Of a DNA stretch of 22,766 nucleotides, positions 7,910-15,089 are shown one piece after another. Each line of letters starts with the position of its first letter. The stretch's first letter is position 1. The notes under the pieces were generated by a model that saw nothing but the letters and a program-made list of their open reading frames with translations, was not told where the DNA came from and did no database searches. Origin of the DNA: Actinobacteria bacterium 13_1_40CM_66_12 (GTDB taxonomy: Bacteria; Chloroflexota; Dormibacteria; Dormibacterales; Dormibacteraceae); assembly GCA_001917895.1 (NCBI GenBank), contig MNEW01000027.1, positions 1-22,766 of the forward strand, written 5' to 3'. The position numbers and the translations under genes were made by a program.

Positions 7910-8605
7910 TCAGCTCACTCGGCCCAGCTCCCACCCCAGCCAGGCGGCCCAGATGAGAGCCAGTAGTCCGCCCAGCGCGATGACTAGGGAGCCCACGGAG
8001 TCCGGCAGCGGAACGCCGAGATCGCGCGGCACGAGGCTCGCGAGGCCCAGCGCGAAAACAACCGCCATCAGCAGACTGACCCACCTGAGCCCGCGAGGCA
8101 TCGAGCGCTGCCGCAAGGCAATCCGGCCGGTCCAGTAAGTTCCGAGGCCCGCGAACAAAAGAAAGCCGCGCTGCAGCCAGTTGATCACGCCCGACCAGAT
8201 GCTCGACGAAGCGCCGAGGACGTTGAGGTCCTGCGTCGACAGGCCCGCGCTGTCGCGCGCCACAGTCTGAGCCGAGCCGGCCTGGACCAGCATCCAGATG
8301 ACACCGAGAATCGCGGCGGCAAGGAATGACGCGTAGAGCAGCTCGCTGCGTGCGCTGCGCCCGAAGAATTCCCGCAGCGCAAGCCCGAGAGGAACCAGGC
8401 TCAGAAACGCAGCCGTGAAAAGCAGGAACGAGACGTAGAGTCCGGGCCATATCTCGCGTATGTAGCTGTAGTGCTTCGCGAGGTCCGGCTCGGTCGGCGG
8501 GATGCCGACGCTCACGACCGTAACGAGGACCCCGCCCACCATTACGAGGCCGCCATAAGCCCAAGCGGACGCCCGACCGACTCTGCGCCATTCGAGGTCG
8601 TTCAT
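7910..8605 (-). CDS. Six-helix integral membrane protein, unknown function
   Basis: The 231 residues form six hydrophobic helices at about 13-34, 57-77, 89-108, 146-163, 174-192 and 206-226. I do not recognise a named family; the general layout resembles small DUF4386-type membrane proteins, but that is only an impression. The ATG overlaps the TGA of the FtsX-type permease gene as ATGA, so translation is probably coupled. It may be an accessory subunit of the ABC system or a membrane protein that the PadR regulator controls in response to the same signal. Confidence 0.7.
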   Translation of the reverse strand: MNDLEWRRVGRASAWAYGGLVMVGGVLVTVVSVGIPPTEPDLAKHYSYIREIWPGLYVSFLLFTAAFLSLVPLGLALREFFGRSARSELLYASFLAAAILGVIWMLVQAGSAQTVARDSAGLSTQDLNVLGASSSIWSGVINWLQRGFLLFAGLGTYWTGRIALRQRSMPRGLRWVSLLMAVVFALGLASLVPRDLGVPLPDSVGSLVIALGGLLALIWAAWLGWELGRVS

Positions 8606-10923
8606 TCCGAATGCAGAACCTCGACCACGTTGGTGCGCGCCGCCCAGCGTCCGGGAATTAGCGCCGCCGCGACGGCCACCACCACTCCCAGCAGCGGGAT
8701 CAGCACCAGCTCCAACGGATTGAATACGGCGTAGACCGAAGGCGGAGTGTCGTTGCCCGCGGAGCTACTGATCACATCGTTGAGCACGTGATGTAGCGAG
8801 AGGCCCACCGGCATCGCGATCAACCCCCCGACCAGGGCCAGGAGCCCGGCTGATGCCGCCACCATCACCATCACCTGCCGCGGGCTCATGCCCAGCGCTT
8901 TCAGGGTGGCGGTGTCCTGGATCCGCTCGCGCGTGTTGAGAAGCAACGTATTGAAAACCCCGCCGACTCCGATCAGCGCCAGCACCGCGGCGATGACCAG
9001 AAGCACGGTGTCGATGATCTTCACCGGCGCGATGATGGAGTTGTCGGCCGCGTGCACGTCGAGCAGATCCGGCTCCAGCGCTGAGACCCGCCGCACGTAA
9101 GCGGAAACGTCAGCGCCCGGCACCAATGTGACCGCGTACCGATACGGCTCCACTGCAGGCTTGACGGACGCCATGGTCGCGATGTCCATGAACATCGAAT
9201 GGCCCAGGTTGTTGATGTCGTAGGTTTCGCCGACCACGCGGAACTGCAGGGGTTGGCCGTCGGCGGTCCCGGTGAAGCTGTCGCCGATCTTGAGATGGGC
9301 GTCGTGAAGCAGGCCGGCCGGCGCGAGAACCTCGCCAGGCGCCGAGTACCAGCGCCCAGCGATGACCAGGTAGCCGAGCCGCGACGAGTCGCCCCGGAAC
9401 AATTGCGTGTTGACCGGGTCGGCCAGACCCGCGATCGTCACATTCTTGCCGCCGACCGCCACCACGCGTGCAGTCTCCGGCTGCGCGTTGAGGATCCGCA
9501 TGGCGTCCGCATCTGCAAACGCGCCGGTTCGATTGACCACGACCTGGTAGTTGCCGGCGCCGGTCTCGCTGTTGTTGATGAGCAGGAAGCTGCGGGGCAA
9601 GCCTATCGCCACAACCACCGTTGCGACTCCGAGGAGGACGGTGATCAGCGTCAGGGCGGCCCGGAGCGGCCGCGCGAACGCGTCGCCGATGCCGAGGACA
9701 ACCGGCCTGGGCAGCCGTGCGCGCGCGGCAGCGCTCCGCAGCCGCCGGCCGCCGGTACCGCGCGGCGCCGCCGCTTTGGCGATGGCCGCGATCGGCTTCA
9801 GGAGACCTGCCCTCAGAGCCGGCACTGTGGCTGCGATTGCCACGACCAGCACGCCGGATGCGAGTAGGAGCACATCCAGCCCGATGGAGAACGTCGGCTC
9901 ATACGAAAGTCCCAGGGCGTGCGAGCTGTTCGCCAGGAGCGGCTGGCTTATGAGCGTGCCCACCGGTATCCCCAGCACGCAAGCGACCAGCGCCGGGATC
10001 ACGATCTGGAGAGCGAAGACCCCGACCACCTGCGTCGGCGTAAAGCCGATCGCTTTCATGATCCCGATCTCGCGGTATGCGGAAATCACGATTCCGGTGA
10101 CCAGCGTGGCGACGATCGCGATCGTTGCGGCCAGCGCGAACACGCTGAACGCGCTCAGCACGCCGGTGAGGATCTGGTTGGTGATGTTGAAGATGCTGCG
10201 GACGAGGATGTAGTTGAGCGAACCGGTGATGCTTCCCGGTGGAAGGCTTGCCCGAAGGCGTTCGATGTAACCCTGAAGCTGTGCGCTGGTCGGGTCGCCG
10301 GCGAACCGGTAATCCATCAGGTAAAACGCCGAATCCGGCGTCGACAGCGCCGGCACCGTGGCCGAGGTCACCCACGCACGCTGGCTGCTCAGGTCTGCGC
10401 TTCCCTCGTCGATGTCGACCACCTCGCCGACCACCGTCAGGCTCGGCGCCTGGGCAACGCTCACCACCTTCACGCGGTCCCCGACCGAGATCTTGTTGAG
10501 CTCCGCGAACGATCGCGTCAAGACGATCTCATCGTTGGCACGCGCCCAGCGCCCGGACGTCACGTTGAGGACCTCGACGGGCCCGCCCGGGTTGTCGCGG
10601 CCGATCGCGTCGACGAAAAACTTCCGGTCGCCGAATTTGAACTGGATGTTGGAGACCGGGTATGGACCTCCAGATGAAGCGGCGCCGACGGTGGCCGGCG
10701 TTTTGGCCAGCAGCTGCAGGTCGGTGGTGGCGCTGTAGGCGATCTGGAGATGGGCGCCCCGCTGCTTGTCGAATGCCGCCTGGTACGGGTCGCGCGTCTG
10801 CGACATCAACGTGACGGCCATCGTGCCCGCAGCCATCGACAGGAACACCGTCAGGAAGATGACGGCCGCCTGGAGGCGGCGGCGGCGAAGGTCCGCCAGC
10901 GCCTTGCGGACAACCGCGATCAT
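8602..10923 (-). CDS. FtsX/MacB-type ABC transporter permease with duplicated modules
   Basis: The 773-residue protein has two FtsX-type halves. Helix 1 (about 19-40) leads into an extracytoplasmic domain. FtsX core 1 follows at about 258-380, with SAYREIGIMKAIGFTPTQV as the conserved cytoplasmic loop. A basic linker and helix (about 421-443) lead into a second extracytoplasmic domain. FtsX core 2 is at about 640-765, with its own loop NTRERIQDTATLKALGMSPRQ. Eight helices are expected. Type VII (MacB/LolCDE/BceB-like) systems move substrates at the outer face of the membrane or transmit mechanical force instead of pumping through a channel. The ATG overlaps the TGA of the ATPase gene as ATGA. 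Likely cargoes are antimicrobial compounds or lipids; neither can be fixed from the sequence. Confidence 0.9.
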   Translation of the reverse strand: MIAVVRKALADLRRRRLQAAVIFLTVFLSMAAGTMAVTLMSQTRDPYQAAFDKQRGAHLQIAYSATTDLQLLAKTPATVGAASSGGPYPVSNIQFKFGDRKFFVDAIGRDNPGGPVEVLNVTSGRWARANDEIVLTRSFAELNKISVGDRVKVVSVAQAPSLTVVGEVVDIDEGSADLSSQRAWVTSATVPALSTPDSAFYLMDYRFAGDPTSAQLQGYIERLRASLPPGSITGSLNYILVRSIFNITNQILTGVLSAFSVFALAATIAIVATLVTGIVISAYREIGIMKAIGFTPTQVVGVFALQIVIPALVACVLGIPVGTLISQPLLANSSHALGLSYEPTFSIGLDVLLLASGVLVVAIAATVPALRAGLLKPIAAIAKAAAPRGTGGRRLRSAAARARLPRPVVLGIGDAFARPLRAALTLITVLLGVATVVVAIGLPRSFLLINNSETGAGNYQVVVNRTGAFADADAMRILNAQPETARVVAVGGKNVTIAGLADPVNTQLFRGDSSRLGYLVIAGRWYSAPGEVLAPAGLLHDAHLKIGDSFTGTADGQPLQFRVVGETYDINNLGHSMFMDIATMASVKPAVEPYRYAVTLVPGADVSAYVRRVSALEPDLLDVHAADNSIIAPVKIIDTVLLVIAAVLALIGVGGVFNTLLLNTRERIQDTATLKALGMSPRQVMVMVAASAGLLALVGGLIAMPVGLSLHHVLNDVISSSAGNDTPPSVYAVFNPLELVLIPLLGVVVAVAAALIPGRWAARTNVVEVLHSE

Positions 10924-11654
10924 GGCCTCGCCTCCTCGCCGCGCACCCGGATCACGTCCGCGGCCGCGCGTTCGGCAGTCTCGAGCCTCGCGTCGTCAAC
11001 GATCTTGCCGTCGAGGACGCTGATCACCCGCGCCGCGTAGCGCGTGGCGAGCTTCGCGTCGTGCGTCACCAGCAGGATCGTCTGCCCGCTCCGGTGCAGC
11101 TGCATCAGCAGCTCCATGACCTGGTCACCGCTCCGGGTGTCGAGCGCGCCAGTCGGCTCGTCAGCCAGAAGTAGCGAAGGCTTGTTGATCAAAGCGCGTG
11201 CGATCGCCACGCGCTGCTGCTGGCCTCCGCTCAGCTTGGCCGGGTAACGATCGGCGACTTCCGCGATCCCAAGCTGATCCAGCAGCTCGCGGCCACTGGC
11301 TTCGGCGCTCGTAGTGCTCTTCAGCTGCGCCGGGATGAGCACGTTTTCGAGCGCTGTCAGGTTGGGAAGCAGGTGAAAGAACTGGAACACGAAGCCGATG
11401 CGGTCGCGACGGAACCGCGCAAGCGCCGCCTCGCTCATCCGCCCGAGATCCGAGCCCGCGACCGTGACGCTGCCGGACGTGGGCCGGTCGAGGCCCGCGA
11501 TGAGGTTCAACAGCGTGGACTTGCCGCTGCCCGACGGACCCATCACTGCGGTGAACTCGCCTTCTTCGACAGTGAGCGAAACGCCGTTCACGGCGCCGGT
11601 CACGCCGCCCTGGTACACCTTCGTGATGTCACTCAGCCGCACCAGCTCGCTCAT
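10920..11654 (-). CDS. ABC transporter ATP-binding protein, MacB/LolD type
   Basis: The 244-residue ATPase has all nucleotide-binding motifs: Walker A GPSGSGKS at 39-46, Q-loop [10 protein letters not shown] at 88-97, signature [15 protein letters not shown] at 141-155, Walker B LLLADEP at 161-167, D-loop GALD, and the switch histidine in LLVTHDA at 194-200. The short SDLGRMSE insert and the [18 protein letters not shown] wording are typical of ATPases paired with FtsX-type permeases. I place the start at the ATG at 11654, which overlaps the PadR stop as ATGA and is preceded by GGGGAG. An in-frame upstream ATG at 11699 would add 15 residues inside the PadR gene and is unlikely. It powers the permease encoded by the next gene. 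Confidence 0.93.
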   Translation of the reverse strand: MSELVRLSDITKVYQGGVTGAVNGVSLTVEEGEFTAVMGPSGSGKSTLLNLIAGLDRPTSGSVTVAGSDLGRMSEAALARFRRDRIGFVFQFFHLLPNLTALENVLIPAQLKSTTSAEASGRELLDQLGIAEVADRYPAKLSGGQQQRVAIARALINKPSLLLADEPTGALDTRSGDQVMELLMQLHRSGQTILLVTHDAKLATRYAARVISVLDGKIVDDARLETAERAAADVIRVRGEEARP

Positions 11655-12175
11655 TCCGACTCCCCAGAGATGCCCGTTTCTGAAAGCTCGTCGATCCATT
11701 TGATGTCAGCCTCCGTATGAAGTAATGCGCCGCGCACGAGGCGCGCGAGGTCGGTGCGTCCGTCCTTCTTCGCTCGCGCCTCGAGTTGGTTGAGATCCCG
11801 CAGTCGCTGCAGGTACGCCCGCTTCTGACGGCTGAGAAGCGGGCCGAGGTCGCCGTTTGCCAATCGAGCAGCGAGGAGCAGCTTCACGTAGATGTCCTCG
11901 CGCAGCTCCTGGGGACCCGACTCCGGTTGAGCGAGCCACTCGTTGAGCGCTTTTCGCCCCGAGTCGGAGATTTCGTACAGCAGCTTGCCCCGATCACCAC
12001 GCTCGCCCGCCGGCCGAACGAGCCCGTCGCGCTCCAGCCTCTGGAGCGTCGTGTAGACCTGGCCGATATTGACTTCCCAGGTCCCACCCAGCATCGCCTC
12101 AAAACGGTTCTTCACCTCATAGCCATGCAGCGGCTCCTCGACGAGGAGTCCCAGCAGGCCGTACTTAAGCGACAA
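11651..12175 (-). CDS. PadR family transcriptional regulator
   Basis: The 174-residue protein has a PadR winged helix (LKYGLLGLLVEEPLHGYEVK, then VNIGQVYTTLQRLERDGLV and a wing RGKLLYEISDSGRKAL) at residues 3-80. A helical C-terminal dimerisation domain of Vir_act_alpha_C type follows. PadR proteins usually repress a neighbouring transporter operon and release DNA when a ligand binds the dimer. The only start in frame after an upstream stop is TTG at 12175. The weak site AAGGA lies very close to it, suggesting low translation. Its stop overlaps the ATPase start (ATGA), so it is the first gene of the operon. The palindrome and repeats just upstream are the probable binding site. Confidence 0.92.
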   Translation of the reverse strand: MSLKYGLLGLLVEEPLHGYEVKNRFEAMLGGTWEVNIGQVYTTLQRLERDGLVRPAGERGDRGKLLYEISDSGRKALNEWLAQPESGPQELREDIYVKLLLAARLANGDLGPLLSRQKRAYLQRLRDLNQLEARAKKDGRTDLARLVRGALLHTEADIKWIDELSETGISGESE

Positions 12176-12188
12176 GATCCTTGTTACA

Positions 12189-12217
12189 CATACTCAGTAT
12201 GCATGCGTAGTATGCAT
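12189..12217. promoter_or_regulatory. Candidate PadR operator: palindrome plus direct repeat
   Basis: CATACT-C-AGTATG (12189-12201) is a perfect 6-1-6 palindrome. AGTATGCAT occurs twice, at 12196-12204 and 12209-12217, with a 13-base step, so AGTATG half-sites are repeated. The block lies on and just downstream of the -10 box of the PadR promoter. A regulator bound here would block the operon and might also affect the divergent MFS gene. PadR proteins are known to bind AT-rich inverted repeats of this general kind; which site is used is inferred. Confidence 0.6.
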
Positions 12218-12236
12218 AGGCCACGGCGGCTGTCAA
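12209..12236 (-). promoter_or_regulatory. Sigma70-like promoter of the PadR operon
   Basis: On the reverse strand TTGACA (12236-12231) is a perfect -35 box. A 16-base spacer follows, then CATACT (12214-12209) as -10 (four of six consensus bases). The start of transcription would be near 12202, inside the repeats, leaving a leader of about 27 bases before the TTG at 12175. Confidence 0.6.
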
Positions 12237-12270
12237 GCCTCTAATTGCCGGAACCGGAGAGAATCCATAC

Positions 12271-13443
12271 GTGAAGCTGCCCAGGGCCTTGACCCCGCTG
12301 GCCGAACGCAACTTTCGCTACCTGTGGACCGGCCAGGCTGTCTCGGCGGCGGGCGATGCGCTGACCCCGGTCGCGCTCGCGTTCGCAACGCTGCAGATCG
12401 CCCACTCGGCGAGCGCGCTCGGCCTGGTCCTGGCGGCGTCGACCACCGCACGTGTGGTGCTGCTCCCCATCGGAGGCGTGTGGGCGGACCGCCTTCCGCG
12501 CCAGCTCGTGATGCTGTCGTCGGACAGCATCCGCGCGGTCGCCGAGCTCACGATCGCCGTGCTGCTCCTCACCGGCCACGCGCAGCTGTGGACGCTGATC
12601 GTGCTCTCGGTCGCGGATGGCGCCGCCTCGGCGTTCTTCATGCCGGCATCGGGGGCGCTCGTGCCTCAGACGGTGAGCGCGGCGCACCTGCAGCAGGCCA
12701 ACGCCCTCATGGGGCTCACTCGAAGGATCGACGCGGTCACGTTCACCGTCAGCGCCCTCTCGCTCGCGATGCTGCGCGTGCCGCCGATGCCCCCCAAGGA
12801 GCAGACGAGCTTCTTCGCGGAGCTGGCCGCAGGCTGGCGCGCCGTGTCGAGCCGGACCTGGTACCTGATCAATCTCTGCTCGCACGCGCTGTGGAACTTC
12901 GCCATTGCGGCGTTCTTCGTCCTCGGACCCATCGTCGCCAAGGAGCACCTGGGCGGCGCGTCCGCCTGGGGTCTGATCGGAGCGTCGATGGGCGCCGGCT
13001 CCGTCATCGGCGGCCTGATCGCGTTGCGGGTGGTGCCGCGCCGTCCGCTCGTCGTGGCCAACCTCGCCCTGACGCTGTCGGCCCTTCAGCCCCTGGCTCT
13101 GATTGGGCCCTCACCGATCGTCGTGATCATGGCGACGGGCGTGCTCGGGTTCGCCGGCCTGACCTTCCTCAACGAGGTGTGGAACGCCACCGTCCCGCAG
13201 CTCATGCCGAGAGAGGTCCTCGCGCGCGCGAACTCGTTCGACTGGGTGGTGTCCCTGATCGCGATGCCGGCCGGATTCGCGATCTGCGGTCCCGTGGCCG
13301 ACCACATCGGGATCCAGGCCACGCTGGTGGGTGCCGCCATTCTGCTGGCCGTGCCGAGCGTGTTGATCATGCTGCTGCCCGGCGTGCGGGGCGTTCGGCG
13401 GACTCCGGACGGTTTGGTCGTCGCCTCGACCCCCGGCATTTGA
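12271..13443 (+). CDS. MFS transporter, drug/siderophore exporter type, with apparent internal deletion
   Basis: The 390-residue protein has the MFS motif A GGVWADRLPRQLVM at 68-81 and the EntS/MFS_3-type segment AFFMPASGALVPQTV followed by HLQQANALMGLTR. Typical members then have about 25 residues (a stretch with GPALGG and a helix) before '..IDAVTF.VSALSLA'. Here GLTR at 148-151 is followed at once by RIDAVTF. The length is also short of the usual 410-420 residues. An in-frame loss of about 24 residues would remove most of helix 5 and probably the transport function. The GTG start at 12271 has GGAGAG about 10 bases upstream. The gene is divergent from the PadR operon and its stop overlaps the next start (TTGA). 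An exporter function is a family-level inference. Confidence 0.85.
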   Translation: MKLPRALTPLAERNFRYLWTGQAVSAAGDALTPVALAFATLQIAHSASALGLVLAASTTARVVLLPIGGVWADRLPRQLVMLSSDSIRAVAELTIAVLLLTGHAQLWTLIVLSVADGAASAFFMPASGALVPQTVSAAHLQQANALMGLTRRIDAVTFTVSALSLAMLRVPPMPPKEQTSFFAELAAGWRAVSSRTWYLINLCSHALWNFAIAAFFVLGPIVAKEHLGGASAWGLIGASMGAGSVIGGLIALRVVPRRPLVVANLALTLSALQPLALIGPSPIVVIMATGVLGFAGLTFLNEVWNATVPQLMPREVLARANSFDWVVSLIAMPAGFAICGPVADHIGIQATLVGAAILLAVPSVLIMLLPGVRGVRRTPDGLVVASTPGI

Positions 13444-15089
13444 AGCGCGCCCTCCTCATCTATCTGCTGATCGCGGCAGGGCTCTTTTCCAGCACGTGGG
13501 TCGACCCGGCCGGGTCACTGATCGGCACGCCCAAGGACCCCAAGCTGTTCGTCTGGTATCTCGGATGGCTCCCGCACGAGCTCGCCCAGGGGCACAACCC
13601 GCTCTTCACCGACCACCTTTCCTATCCAGCCGGCGTGAACCTCATGTGGAACACGTCGATGATCTTTCCGTCTCTTCTTCTCTGGCCGGTCACGGCCGCC
13701 TTCGGTCCGGTCGTCGCCTACAACCTCCTCATCACCGCAGGCATCGCGCTCTCAGCCTGGTTTGCATTCCTGGCCGCGCGGCGCTTCCTAGACAGCGGGC
13801 TTGCGTGCTTCATCGCCGGCCTCCTCTATGGATTCAGCCCGGCGCTCATCGCGCAGGCGCTGGGCCACCCTCATGTCGTGGTCGCGCTGTTCCCACCGGT
13901 CGCGCTCTTGCTGGGCCACGAGATCCTCGTGCGCCGCCGAATGAATCCCGTGGTGGCCGGAGCCCTCGCCGGCGTGGCCGCTGCCTTGCAGCTCCTGACC
14001 GGGGAAGAGCTTCTCGCCATGACGCTTCTCGTCGCGGCTTTCGGAGTCGGCGTGGTGGCGCTGATGCATCGTGACCAGGTTCGCCCACGACTGCCGGCCG
14101 CGGCGAACGCGGCGGGTGCAGCGATCGTGTCCTTTGCGGTCATCGCCGCCTACCCACTCGGCTTTCAGTTCTTCGGCCCGCAGACGGTTTCCGGCAACGT
14201 CCAGCAGCCTGATGTCTACGTCAGCGACCTGCTGGCCTTCGCCGTACCGTCGAGCCTCATCCACTTCACCGGCAACGTCACCGAGAGCGGCGCCTACATC
14301 GGGCTGCCGCTGTTGGTGCTGTTCGGCGCAGGCCTCGTCCTCGGCCGCAAGCAAGCCTGGATCCGATGGACGGGATGGATGACGCTCATCGTCGCCGTGC
14401 TTTCGCTCGGCCCGCACCTGCACGTCAACGGAAACGTCACGCCGGCGTGGCTGCCGTGGGCCGCCGTGGCGAAGCTGCCGCTCATGGGCAGCGCGCTGCC
14501 GGCGCGCCTGATGGTGATCGGGTGGCTCAGTGTCGCCCTCGTGGTCGGGGCGATCGCCGCGGTGGCCATCAAAGGCTCGCGGCGTTGGCGCATCGCCACC
14601 GGCGTCACACTCATCGCCGGCCTCGCCGTGATCTTTCCATCGGTGCCGTACCCGAGCGTGTCCGCCACCGTGCCCGCGTACTTCGGCCCGGGTGGCGACG
14701 TCGAAAAGGTCGCGCCCGGCTCGGTGGTCCTCATCACCCCGTTCTCGAGCAAGGAGTCCACCGACGCGATGCTGTGGCAGGCGGCGGCGAACTATCGGTT
14801 CCGGATGCCCGAGGGCGACGCCTTCACGCCCGGGCCGTACCTCGGACCGCACCCGTCATTTCTGCAGAAGATCCTCGACGAGATGGATGCGAATCAGCAG
14901 CCGGTGGCGGTGACCCCAGAGGTGCGCGCCGCGTCCCTCGCCGACATCCAGCGTTTTCGAGTGGCGACCATCGTGGCCGGGCCATCCCCCGGAAGGGCGG
15001 CGATCGTCGCGTTCTGGACCGCGTTCTTGGGTTTCGCACCGAACGAGGACGGCGGCGTCGATGTGTGGGAGCTACCTAGGCTCCACTGA
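13440..15089 (+). CDS. GT-C-like integral membrane protein (putative glycosyltransferase)
   Basis: The 549-residue protein starts at TTG 13440, overlapping the MFS stop as TTGA; no ribosome site is seen, so translation is probably coupled. About ten membrane helices fill residues 1-400. The first outer loop carries acidic residues (D22, D33) in a DPAGSLIGTPKDPKLFVWYL context. GHNPLFTDHLSYPAGVNLMW follows, a loop pattern I recognise from large uncharacterised actinobacterial GT-C membrane proteins. The last 140 residues form a soluble domain with PFSSKESTDAMLWQAA and a tail VDVWELPRLH. GT-C enzymes move sugars from polyprenyl-phosphate donors outside the membrane, with an early acidic residue as the catalytic base; that role is inferred. 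The C-terminus overlaps the convergent asparagine synthetase by 14 bases. A long frame upstream of 13440 in this phase is a shadow of the MFS gene. Confidence 0.72.
   Translation: MKRALLIYLLIAAGLFSSTWVDPAGSLIGTPKDPKLFVWYLGWLPHELAQGHNPLFTDHLSYPAGVNLMWNTSMIFPSLLLWPVTAAFGPVVAYNLLITAGIALSAWFAFLAARRFLDSGLACFIAGLLYGFSPALIAQALGHPHVVVALFPPVALLLGHEILVRRRMNPVVAGALAGVAAALQLLTGEELLAMTLLVAAFGVGVVALMHRDQVRPRLPAAANAAGAAIVSFAVIAAYPLGFQFFGPQTVSGNVQQPDVYVSDLLAFAVPSSLIHFTGNVTESGAYIGLPLLVLFGAGLVLGRKQAWIRWTGWMTLIVAVLSLGPHLHVNGNVTPAWLPWAAVAKLPLMGSALPARLMVIGWLSVALVVGAIAAVAIKGSRRWRIATGVTLIAGLAVIFPSVPYPSVSATVPAYFGPGGDVEKVAPGSVVLITPFSSKESTDAMLWQAAANYRFRMPEGDAFTPGPYLGPHPSFLQKILDEMDANQQPVAVTPEVRAASLADIQRFRVATIVAGPSPGRAAIVAFWTAFLGFAPNEDGGVDVWELPRLH

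Noticed and set aside
12324..13439. A long forward frame that runs from within the MFS gene into the GT-C-like protein, as if they were one 921-residue protein
   Set aside because: The part before 13440 is arginine- and proline-rich out-of-frame translation of the MFS gene. Hydrophobic, family-like sequence begins only at TTG 13440.
13788..14852. A 354-residue reverse-strand frame opposite the GT-C-like gene
   Set aside because: Highly charged, repeat-like composition typical of antisense frames in GC-rich DNA; no domain or ribosome site.
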